NCBI GenBank assembly: GCA_016748015.1
Contig: JAAOMT010000727.1
Coordinates: forward strand, 333,519-397,518
Length of the DNA: 64,000 nucleotides
Source of the DNA: Geosiphon pyriformis
Taxonomy: Eukaryota; Glomeromycota; Glomeromycetes; Archaeosporales; Geosiphonaceae
Direction: 5' to 3'
Positions 11,929-22,509 of the stretch are shown piece after piece. The notes below the pieces were generated by a model. It was given only the letters and a program-made list of their open reading frames with translations. It was not told the origin of the DNA and searched no databases. Made by a program: the position numbers and the translations under genes. The stretch's first letter is position 1. Every line of letters begins with the position of its first letter.

Positions 11929-13190
11929 ATGCCAATTAAACAAAGAGTATACAGAGTGCCACCAGCCAGCCACGAAATTATTTGTCAAGAGATAAACCGA
12001 ATGCTTAACAACAGACTAATTCAGCCATCAATGAGTCCATGGTCATCACTGGTGGTACTTGTGCGTAAGAAGAATGAAAAGATCCGATTTTGTGTGGACT
12101 ACAGAAAACTCAATAGTGTAACTCGTGGAAACAGCTATTCAACTCCACAGATACAGGAATTATTTGATGCTTTTGGCAGAAACAAATGGTTCTCAATGTT
12201 AGACTTAGATAGCGGTTACTGGCAAGTAGCTATGGATTCAGCTGACAAAGAAAAAATGGCATTCACCACGAGAGAAAGGAATTTTGAATTTGAAATAATG
12301 CCATTCAGTTTAACCAATGCACCAGCCACCTTTCAATGGCTAATGGAAATCGTCTATACTGGCTTATTGTAAAAATCAGTAGTTGTATACTTGAACAACA
12401 CCAACGTATTCTCAAAGACATTTGATGATCATCTTCATCATCTTCAACAAGTGTTCGAAAGATTAAGAAGAGCAGGATTAAAGTTAAATGCAACAAAATG
12501 CTTCTTTGGCAAGACAGAACTAAAATTCTTAGAACACATAGTCAGCAAAGACGGCATCAAAACTGATCTAGAGAAAATAGAGATAGTAAAGAACTTTCTA
12601 GTGCTGATCAATATGACAGAACTGAAATCATTCTTGGGATTTGCCAGCTATTATCAACATTTTATCAAAAACTTTTCCAAGATAGCACAGCCACTTAACC
12701 AACTGCAAACCAAGAATACCAAATATGAATGGGCAGAAAGTCAACAAGAAGCTTTTGACATTTTGAAAGAAAAGCTCATTCAAGCTCCAATACTGATTTA
12801 TTCAGATCACAGTAAACCATTCATCATCACCACCAATGCATCCGGCCAAGCATTAGGAGCAGTATTATCTCAGAAAGGACCAGATGGCAGAGAACACCTA
12901 GTAGCATATGCCAGCAGAAGTTTAACACCAGCTGAAAAAAACTATGGAACACCAAAACAAAAACACTTAGCAATATACTGGGCAGTCATGAAATGGAAAG
13001 AATACTTAAGCCAGAAGTTTGAAGTGCACACAGATCACAAGGGATTAACATCACTCCAAAAACAAGAATTTGAAGATGGAAGACAGTCAAGATAGAAAAT
13101 GGTACTCGTACTATACAATTATACTATACATTACAAAAAAGGAAAAGACAACGGAAATGCTGACAGTTTGTCACAAATGAGACAAATCTA
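11929..13190 (+). pseudogene. Element B reverse transcriptase and RNase H
   Basis: RT is open in 11929-12372 with YRVPPASHEI, CVDYRKLNSVT and MLDLDSGYWQV (first catalytic Asp). After a TAA (12370-12372) it continues in the same frame to 13095 with FLGFASYYQHFIKNFS and RNase H IITTNASGQALGAVLSQ, ending ADSLSQM. The YxDD box is YLNN: both catalytic aspartates are Asn, so this copy cannot polymerise DNA. The RNase H Asp is also Asn, as in A. Confidence 0.9.
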
Positions 13191-13419
13191 AGAACATTTC
13201 AACCCAAAAATATAATAAAACCAGAATAATACCAACGAAAAATATAACAAAAGATGAACATACAAAAATATTAACAACTACAACATTATATAAACACTCA
13301 ACAGTTCAAGGAAAATTTATCTCAAACAGAACAAAAGAGTATCAAACAACAATTAAAATATTTTATCACTCACCAAAATATACTTTATCAGAAAAATAAA
13401 AAAGATCCAGATCAACCAA

Positions 13420-14495
13420 TCAGAGTAATTACAGAACCAGAAAAAGAGACAATATTATTCAACATGCACTTAAATCCAACAGCAGGACATTTTCACAAAG
13501 AAGCAACCATGGAAAGAACCAGAAAGAGATACTATTGGCCATCAATATACCCAGACATCATTCAATATGTGCAAAATTGTGATGCTTGTTAGCAAAAAGG
13601 AGGAACAAGACCCAATGAACCATTAAGACCAATCAGAGTGAGATAACCATTTAACTGTATGGGAATTGATTTAGTCAGACCATTAACAATCACCAGCAGA
13701 GGAAACAGATACATAGCAGTAGCTATGGACTATCTCACTAAATGGCCAAAGGTGAAAGCAATTCAAAGAGCAGATGTAGAATCCGTTGCTGAATTTGTTC
13801 ATCAGGATTTGATTTGTTGACATAGATGTCCAAAAGAATTATTATCAGACCAAAGAACTCATTTTGTGAACAGAACATTAACAGAATTAAGCCAAAGATT
13901 CAGAATCAAGAGACCATTATCATCACCATACCATTCACAAACCAACGGATTAGTAGAAAGATTCAACAGAACATTGTATGAAGCAATAGCTAAACTCAAT
14001 CAAGAAAACCAGAATGATTGGGATTTGTTGATACCATCAGTACTATTTGCCTATTAGACAATGAAGCAAGATACTACACAAGCAACACCATTTGAATTAG
14101 TATATAGTAGAACAGCAACACTACTTGTAGAAATGGAAATCAGCACATACCCAACTGAACCAATAAAAGAAGAGAATTTTAAAAATATATTGTTAAGAAG
14201 AACATATGACTTAATGGAAACATTAGAAAACAAATGATGAAGAGCAGCTGATAATATACAAAAGTCACAATAGAAACAAAAAGAAAGACATGATAACCAA
14301 CTACCAGATAAACCAGTTGAATTCAGGATTGAAAACAAAGTACTACTACATCGTACCAAAGCAGAAAAACAATGGAGTGGAAAATTTGACCCCAAATAGG
14401 ACGGACCATTTTACATAGAAGAAATTTTAGAAAATGGAGCTTACAAATTAAGATTGGATAACAAAATTTTAACCAAAGCAGTACATAGAGATTGA
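13420..14495 (+). pseudogene. Element B integrase
   Basis: The H2C2 zinc region (AGHFHKEATMERTRKRYYW...NCDAC) is followed by a TAG. The core has GIDLVRPLTI, SDQRTHFVN and NGLVERFNRT, so DDE is kept. The N-terminal core has stops; 13866-14057 is open. It ends at TGA 14493-14495 in VHRD*LKPYY, the same place as the stop in A and a similar stop in C. Confidence 0.88.
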
Positions 14496-15321
14496 CTAAA
14501 ACCATACTACAACATCACATTACCATCTACCAGTAATATTTCACAATCAGGGGTACAGAGAATACTAGTCCGACCAGATGAGATTCCATGAGATCTGGAA
14601 CCAATCATTATTATCAACAACAACACGTTAAATTGATCCATTCAAAAAATATATAAAAACATGGTAGACATGACAGAAAATATCAGAAAAATAGAAATTA
14701 CAGACAACATTCACTCACTAGCACAACAACTCTTTCAATTAATCCAACACCAGGAAATAGAGATTACAATCAATCAACAAACCATTCGATATCAAGATAC
14801 TAGAAAGACATTGCAACTCAGAACACCAAAGAAAACTGAAAAATACAGTGGACAAAATCATGGCAAAAGTAAAATTAGCAATAAAAGAGTTGACAAAAGA
14901 GTCACTATATCAAGAGTTGACTAATGAAACTTGAAATTGGTGGATACAACAATTTCCATGAAACTATTGTTATTTTTACTTGGGACAACACATAAATATC
15001 CAGAATCTATATACGGATAAGACAAAGTGATTATTCTACAAAAGAATATTACAACAATTAGAACATTTTGTGGGAAAGAACAACTTATCTACATAAGCCT
15101 GAGCCATCTACCGAATACACACAGCATTTCAGGATAGACCAGAGATATTGCTCAACAAAGCAATGGATATGCTTACCAGTAATCAATTGGAAAAAATCAC
15201 CAATGCTCAATTTGAAAAATTACAGACCCAAATAACACAAGTAATTCTCAAAAATGTAATCCAAAAAATACTTCAAGAAGGGGAATTACATGAGTTGGAT
15301 TTTGATGGAGCTCAATATTAA
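14496..15321 (+). pseudogene. Element B 3' extension / ORF3
   Basis: In frame with integrase for 55 codons (with two further TGA codons), then ATG 14661 MVDMTENIRKIEITDN and a helical region; one extra A in a run near 14837 shifts the frame, and the C-terminal part (LEKITNAQFEKLQTQITQ ... GAQY, stop 15319-15321) is readable one base over. Length from ATG to stop is 661 bp against 660 in A, so a single insertion explains the shift. Conserved position and length argue that it was coding. No known domain recognised. Confidence 0.6.
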
Positions 15322-15334
15322 AAAGAAAGAATAA
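15320..15334 (+). other. Element B polypurine tract
   Basis: AAAAAGAAAGAATAA directly upstream of the 3' LTR, matching the position and sequence type of element A's tract. Confidence 0.7.
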
Positions 15335-16243
15335 TATTACTCATAGAAATATAGAAAATATATTAGTCTAATTATTAGCCAATCAGAAGTAGACATAATA
15401 AATGTGGAATTCCAGGATTCCTCTCAGGAATTGCAGGATTCCAAGAATTTCAGGATTCTCTGACGAGAAATTACAGGATTCCAGAATTCCAGGATTCTTC
15501 TCAAAGAAATTGCAGGATTCCAGGAATTCCAGGATTCCTGTCATGAAAAATTGAGGAATTGAAGAATCTCAATTATGTATATATAGCAGTAGCATTAGAA
15601 ACAGAAAAAAAAAGAATTGATACCACAGAATCCTTAGCCTAGAGATGTAATCATCAAATAAAAAAATTAATTATTTCATATTTCAAATTCACTTTCCACT
15701 ATCAATCCTTCATATTGATAGTAATTGATACTTAACCATACTGGAACAATAGTTCTTGATCACGGCTATTGATAAGATACTAATCTGCAAATCACTTTGG
15801 CTTATTTCTTTGCTTTCTTTATTTTCTTTTATTTCTTTTTCTTTATTTTATTTTGATTTGTTGTTGTATACTAATTGATTAAAGATTAAACACTGAGTTA
15901 TTGACATTAAAGATAGCCTGGTAAAAGACCCAGAAATAAGGGTAGGATTTTATATATTATCGAATAGCTTACCAGAAGAGCATGACTGCCAGACTAAATC
16001 TGGCCACTACACTGAGAAAAAAATTGGGAAAACTCTTGGAAAAATACATCTACTATCAACACTATTGAATCTTTGTCCATTATACAAAAGACTCCACCAA
16101 AACCTTCAAATCTACCAAAACCTTTAGATCTATCAAAACCTTCAGATACAACACCTTTAGAACACTATCAACTGCAATTAGCTTTGAGCACCAAGTTACG
16201 GGTTTGTTATTTAATTCAAGAGTAGAAATAATCATCTGTAATA
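15335..16243 (+). repeat. Element B 3' LTR
   Basis: Begins TATTACTC (TG to TA) and ends CTGTAATA (CA to TA), so both terminal dinucleotides carry a transition. Longer than the 5' LTR (909 against 875 bp), mainly through indels in the GGATTCC repeat block (15405-15545). Confidence 0.88.
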
Positions 16244-18666
16244 GCATCAGTGTATATGGCCATGATCAGTTTTTCTTCAAGGACTGCTCTATTGAATAAT
16301 GATGTATCTGATGGTTCCTCGAGTTCGAATGGAAAGATGGCATCTAAAGATTCATTTTCAGTAATTGTAGCAGGTGGGATATTATTGATAGGTGGTTGTT
16401 GTTGTTCGATTCCCTGATTGCTGGATGTGATGTCTTTTAGAATTACCAGAAGGCTTAAATAGTGTTGAGAATTCAGGTTTTGGGTGGGACCGGTGCCCAA
16501 ATTCTGCTGACGAGATCTTAATTGTTGGTGGGAAGAGCTGGGGATCAGTTGATATACAACCATTACTGATCTCCAGTTTTGGATGATCCTTGATCTTGGG
16601 TTCCTTAATGTTATTTGAGCTGGGTTTGCTGGTGGTGTTTGAATAGTGGGTGTTTAATAGATTGCTGGTGGCTGCAGTTGATATATTATTTGTGGCTGTG
16701 CCTGATAAATTGCTTGTGACAGCAGTTGATAAACTGGAGTTTGATAGACTGGTGGTTGATAAATTGGTTGGTGTGTCATAGACAGGTAAGTAGATTGGTA
16801 TTGGTCTTGATTCAGGTGATGGTTTGAAGTCTGGAACCAGTGATCAGGGTTTCTATATTGATTTTCCGATTGTGGATTGCTATAAGTATGGCAGTTGGCT
16901 CTGATGAGCCCTTGTTTACCACAGTTGTGGCAGATGTGTGTTTCTGGCTACCATGACTGATTGGATGATGATAATAGATGTGACTGATTTTGGAAATAAT
17001 TTGCATTTCCCTGATTGTTACGCCACTGAGGAGATTAAAAAATTGTGCGATTGTCAGCTAAGTATCTCTCTAATTTCTGATTAATTGAATTACTAAATTG
17101 CTTCAATTTGGAATCCAATTCAGATGATCCATTTATTGCTAGATTTACAGCTTAAACGTGATTAGCTTTTAGTTCAGCTGCTTCAAAATCTCTGGCATAT
17201 GTGACTGTAATTGGAAGGTCTACTAGGTGCATTGGACATACTCATTGTAGGATACTACTGCACAATCCTCTAATAAATTGATTTAAAATCTGTGGCACTG
17301 TGAAATAATTGGCTTGAATGACTTGTATTTGGCATAGATTTCTATGGAAGCATCCCAAGTAGGTAGTGACTGTTTCAGTGTCTTCTTGTCTAATTATTGT
17401 AAAAATGTTGGCTAATTTGTTGATACTATTATTGTTGCTAAAGTACCACAAGAATTCAGTTTTGAATCCATTAAAATTTTGGGGTTTGACATCAAGACTT
17501 TGATACCATGCATCAGTGGTATCCTGGAGAAAGTAAGAGATTGCTTGCATCACTCTAGCATCATCCCAATTATTGGCTGTAATGGCTTTGGCTATGTCAT
17601 TTAATCAGACTTGGGTGTCGTCTTCTTTACCATTGAATTTGTCGAGTTTTGCGATAGGTGCATAAGCCATTTGTTGTTGCTATAATAGTGAAAGTTGTTG
17701 TTGTTGTTGAGGTGGTACTGGTGGCAGTTGTTGATTTTGTTGGTTCTGTGGTTGGATGGACTGGCCAATTGGTTCAATGGGTGGTTGATTGATGACAATA
17801 ACTGAAGATAAGTATTGATTAATTACTTTGGGGTTTGGATTGTTCTGATTTGGTGGTGTTTGAATATTTGGAATGTTATTTTCCTGATTGTCTAAATTTG
17901 GCTGGGTTTGAAAGTTCAGAGTTTTACTTTCTGGGTTTTCTAGGATTGGGTTTTGGTAAGTAAATTCATGATTCTCAGATTCTTCTTCCTCTTCTACTTC
18001 TTGTTCTCCTTCTGATTCAGTAATTTCCCATGGATTTGCAGTTCCAAAATTTGGTTGAGGTGGTGGTGATCGAAATCTTGATGGCGTCGGTGATTGAGAT
18101 TTAAATCCTTTAAAATACTTGCCATATAGTCCTAGTAAATTCTCTTTTCTTTGTTTAGTTTGAAATGGGAAATGTCTAAATATTGATGTCGTGTTTGATG
18201 TAGACACGTCTGTTGATGATATATTAATGGCATTTCCAGGAGTATAGTGGTAGGATGAGTTGTTTGGTGACTCAACTCTAGTTTTCTTCTAAGTGGGTGG
18301 TTGTATTCTTTGAAGTGTTACTGCTGATGTTTGTAGTTTTCCTTTGTCTTTACTTGTGTACATAATTGGGTATCTTTGCTGTGTGTAGTGTTCAATTTCT
18401 TTGTTGATCTCAGTAATGATGAATGCGAAATTATGATTTGTGGGTAGGCTGGTGTTTTGAATTAATTTGTTGTAAAAAGTTTCTCTCACTGATTCAATAT
18501 TCACGGATGTTCCCAACAAATAGGCAATCTTTTCATTGACGTAGAAATTGAAAGCTGATTCTGCTAATATGTGATTATGGGTTAATCTCAAATATTGACA
18601 GTAATGTTGAAATAATGATTTCATGAATTCTAGATGGTTTGCTCTAACGTTTTCTGATTCTGCCAC
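16244..18666 (-). pseudogene. Element A gag and start of protease
   Basis: Minus strand. The start codon equivalent to B's ATG is GTG (18664-18666). The N-terminal helical region VAESENVRANHLEFMKSLF is open down to 18289; a Pro/Gln/Asn-rich linker follows (17680-18207), then the gag core with AISYFLQDTTDAWYQSL (17242-17700). The zinc knuckle (about 16890-16945) is CHNCGKQGLIRANC: the histidine is Leu, which should abolish zinc binding. The last open piece (16216-16563) runs into MAIYTDA at the junction with element B. Confidence 0.86.
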
Positions 18667-18707
18667 TTTTGGATGGGGTTGTTGGTGCTGGTTCTCTGTA
18701 GAATTAT

Positions 18708-18725
18708 ATCTCACAGGGAGCACCA
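18708..18725 (-). other. Element A primer binding site
   Basis: The complement reads TGGTGCTCCCTGTGAGAT, beginning two bases inside the 5' LTR end (TAACA then TT). It matches the site in B in the first 13 bases. Confidence 0.75.
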
Positions 18726-18727
18726 AA

Positions 18728-19577
18728 TGTTATGAATGATTATTTGGGATGTTAAATCAAATAACAAACCTGTAACTTGATGCTAAAAGTTATTTGCATT
18801 GATGTTATTGTATCTGAAGGTTTTGTATCTGAAGGTTTTGGTTTGAGTTCTTTGTATAATGAACAGAGATTTAATAGTTGTTTTATCCGTAGCTTCCCAG
18901 AATCGCAATTCTATCAATTCTTCTCTTAGTATGATGGCTGGCAATCCTCTGGTAAGTATTCTGTATCTTCTGTATATGTCCTACCCTTTTGCAGGGGTCT
19001 TTTACCAGGCAATCTTTGACATCAGTAATCTAGTGCTTTATTCAATCAATTAGTGCACAACAATAAAATCAAAAAAAATAAAATAAAGAAAAGAAATAAA
19101 AGAAAATCATAAATAAGCTAAGATGATTTTGCAAGTCAGTATCCTGTCAATAGCTATGATCAAGAGTTATTGTTCCAGTGTGTTTAAGTATCAATTACTA
19201 TCAACATGGAGTGTTTATAGTGGAATTAAGTTTGAGATACCAAATAGTTATTTATTGTGTTTGGAAGGTTGTCTAGATGAAATCTAAACTTGGAGGTCTG
19301 TCTTTTTAACTTCTAATCCTACTGCTATATATACATAATTGAGATTCCTCAATTCCTCAATTCTTTACAACAGGAATCCTGGGATTCCTGGAATCTTATA
19401 ATTTTTTTGAGAGGAATCCTGGAATTCTGGAATCCTGTGATTCCTTGTGAGAATCCTGTAATTCCTGGAATTTTGTAATTCCTGAAAGGAATTCTGGAAT
19501 TCCACATTTTATTACATCTATTTCTGATTGGTTAATAACTATGCTAATATATATTTCTTATATTTCTATAAGTAACA
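18728..19577 (-). repeat. Element A 5' LTR
   Basis: On the minus strand begins TGTTACTTATAG and ends ATAACA. It contains the same GGATTCC/GGAATTCC repeat block (19355-19505) and TATGTATATATAGC TATA-like box (about 19325-19340) as B. Confidence 0.88.
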
Positions 19578-19728
19578 TCAGTCATATTCTTGTCATTTTT
19601 TATGAGAATATATTCCCAATTTTGTTTGAAAGCAATCTGAACTGGAGTCAAAGTAGTCATATTATTTTCCTCTAATGTCACATCAAAAAACTTTTGGGTT
19701 AAGTTATTATGAAGTAAAAAATTTGGAT
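19578..19728 (-). pseudogene. Possible host exon cut by element A
   Basis: Immediately outside A's LTR the minus strand is open for about 50 codons with ordinary composition (for example TPVQIAFKQNWEYILIKN). It is preceded by a fungal-type acceptor TTTTTCCCAATTTCAG at 19729. The LTR lies directly against its downstream end, so A seems to have inserted in an exon. The rest of the gene would lie beyond the left edge of the window. I do not recognise the protein. Confidence 0.45.
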
Positions 19729-22509
19729 CTGAAATTGGGAAAAATCATTAGCATTGTCTACTTAAAATGTTAAGAGAAAGATGTTTATAAGACTATTAAA
19801 GCAACTCAAAATTTTTGAATTCATTCTAATTAATTGTAATTCTAGGAACATTAACTTTGATGTTTGACAATTCTTCATTCTCATTTTACCTATGATTTTG
19901 TATTAGATTTTAAGTGAGAGACTTCAAAAGACTTCAGAGTTGATACCAATATTTTTCTGCTAAGAGTTAAGAAAAATTTAAAAGAGCAGTAAGATATAAT
20001 TTTTGCTATTTTATCTTTATACTTTAACATGACTCTTGGTAGAGCAAAGACATGATTGCAATGTAAATAATAAAGCAATTACAGGTCTCTTCTACTGATA
20101 ATACTGGTGTTATAGAACAAAAATCAATACTATGGCATGGATACAATGTAGAGAAATGATTTCCAATCTGATAAAAGTCATTATGATAATTATGATAATT
20201 AAAGCAAAGATACATAAATCTTTACATAGTAGCTATATGACAATAAATAGTATTAAAGAAAACTTTATATTTAGCCTTAAATTTTTTAATAAAAGATCAA
20301 AAATTTTTTTCATTGATAAATTTGAAATTGTTCTTTTTACAATATATTTGAGCAATTTAAAATATATATTTTTTTCAAAAAAAGTAAATAAAACGTTTAT
20401 TGATTTAAAGTATTTTTTTATAATTAAAAATCTATTTTTTCTATTGAAAATGTATTTTTTATCAAAAATTCTTTTAGATTATACATTTTTTATTATGTCA
20501 AAACAAAAAAAGCAAAACAAATACTGTTTTAAATATTAAAAATTTATTTTAATTACTATTGGTTTCTATTTAAAGTATTTACAAAAAAATCCAACCACAT
20601 AATAAATTTTTAAAACATTTTTTATAAAAAATACATTAGTTTATAAATTTTATTAACTATTTAATAATGTATTTTTTTATTATTATGTTTTTATTTATAA
20701 AGCCTCTATATTTTTAAGTATTTGATATCTTTAAAGTGCTTGTACTATATTTATAATATAATAATTTTAATACTATTTTTTAATAAGCAAATTTTACAAC
20801 AATAAAACTGCAAGTAAAATAGAAAATTAGTATTTTATTAATAATTTTAATTAAAAATTTTTAATTTAAAATTATAGCTTTTAAATTATATTTTTTAAAT
20901 TTACTATTTTATAGTAATTACAAATTAGTTTATTAATAATAATAATAATAAATTGAATTTATGAGTTTGTTTTAATAATAATGTTTTTTAAAAATATTCT
21001 CAATTTAAAAATATGTTTAAATTAATTATTAGATGATTTTATTCAATTTTTGATGTTTTTATTTATTTATTATTATTTGTGTATATATTTATTTATAATA
21101 ATATAAAATATTTTATTATTTTGCATTGTTTTTGGTATTTTAACATTTTTGGAATTTTTTAAAATCATGTTATTTATAATACTAATATCTATTTGGCTAA
21201 TTTAATACTATTTATTTATTTTTTGCTATTTTTTATTTAAGTAACAATAAAAATTCAAAATCTATTGTAATATTTAATTAAGTTAAAAGTTAACTTTTGT
21301 GTTACTTTTTTGGTTAATATAATTCGTATTTTTTTGAATTGCCAATTTTTTTTGGCCAATATTAAAGTTAATATATTTTATTTTTATGTTGCTGTTTTAG
21401 TTTTTAATATTTTGGATGTTAGTAACTATTTAATAGTTTTTAAATTGGTTAAAAGATTTGATATTTTTTTATTAACCAATTAATTGATAAAAATATTTTA
21501 AAGTAAAAAATATTTTATTATTGAAAAAATTGGATTATAAAAGTTTAATTCTTATATATTTAAATTTGTGCTGCTTTTAAAAGTGAGTTGTTTATAAAAC
21601 TAATAATAAAATATATATAATATTATAAACATTATTTTTATTGTAAAAAATCTAAATAATTTTAATTTACTTAAGTTGTTTGTGTTTATTAATAAATTAG
21701 TTAAAAATTTGGTTTTTTTAATATATAAAGTAATAATATTTTTTTGCGAATTTAGATATAAGAATTGGATTTTTACAATAGTTAAATTCTAAATAATTGC
21801 TTTAACTTTAAAATACATATTATTGTTAAAATATATTGTTATTTACATAAATAGTCAGACTTTATTATATGTATATACTAAATTAAAATATGTCAAATCT
21901 GATTTTATAACACATATTGGATAAAAAATGTTAAATAGCCAAGATTATAAAAAATAAAAAAGTTTAAAAGTAATTTTAAAATACTATATAATGAGATTAT
22001 TAAATTTAAATACAGATTTTTTTCGAATTTAAATAAGATTTTTAATAATTAATTATATAATTATTTTTAATAATATGTAGTGTTTTATAAAATAAATATA
22101 TGATTTTGCAATTTTACTTTTTGAAAATTTAATTATATTATTAAATATATTAAAAAAACTTTGAATTATGTTTTTATATCTTTTTTTAAAAAAAAATTAT
22201 TATTAAAGAATATATTATTATCTAAATGTTTTTAACCAAAGTTTTTATTGTTAAATTATGTATTTTGTAAATATTATATAATATTTAATTTAATAAATTA
22301 GCTTATATAATAATTATAAAAAGTTTTTTTAAAAATATAACTTGTTAAATTAGTAAAATAACATGAAATTTTTAGAAAACATATTTTATTGTTATTAAAT
22401 TTGTATAAAAATTACAATTTTTTGCAAAAATAAAATTTGATTGCTTAATATAAAATAATAATAATAAATTTATTAATATATAATAGTTTTGTGTTTGTTA
22501 ATTTTTATT
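19729..22509. other. AT-rich intergenic stretch
   Basis: 19729-20130 has moderate composition and may hold introns of the broken host gene. From about 20200 the sequence is extremely AT-rich with long A/T runs. Long open frames here (such as 20132-20539) are what low-GC DNA gives by chance. I see no gene. Confidence 0.5.

Larger units (their letters stand above)
6047..16243 (+). mobile_element. Ty3/gypsy element B, complete, plus strand, nested in A
   Basis: Two LTRs in direct orientation (6047-6921 and 15335-16243), a primer binding site, gag, protease, Cys-rich module, dUTPase, RT/RNase H, integrase, 3' extension and a polypurine tract. It belongs to the same family as A. The flanking bases GTGT (6043-6046) and GCAT (16244-16247) are in the position of a 4-bp target duplication, but two of four bases differ by transitions, so the duplication is decayed or uncertain. 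Removing B restores A's protease frame. Stops are spread through every gene, and the RT catalytic aspartates are lost, so B is defective. Confidence 0.92.
1..19577 (-). mobile_element. Ty3/gypsy element A, minus strand, interrupted by element B
   Basis: An LTR retrotransposon read right to left: 5' LTR 18728-19577, primer binding site 18708-18725, gag 16244-18666, then (after the 10.2-kb insertion of element B) protease 5745-6046, Cys-rich module, dUTPase, RT/RNase H, integrase, 3' extension and the first 61 bp of the 3' LTR, which runs off the window. The two halves are one element: the right half stops at protease codons for MAIYTDA and the left half resumes at KVDGHSIKLILDSG, the same continuous sequence found uninterrupted in element B around 9350-9400. 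Domain order PR-RT-RNase H-IN is that of Ty3/gypsy. Many in-frame stops make it a non-autonomous relic. Confidence 0.92.

Noticed and set aside
14661-15321. 3' region of B as an envelope gene
   Set aside because: No signal peptide, membrane segment or cysteine pattern; helical charged sequence in frame with integrase.
20025-20100. tRNA-like box A (TTGGTAGAGC)
   Set aside because: No matching B box or cloverleaf could be drawn.
20132-20539. 135-codon plus-strand frame
   Set aside because: Extreme Ile/Phe/Lys/Leu composition in near-pure A/T DNA, no motif; expected by chance at this GC content.
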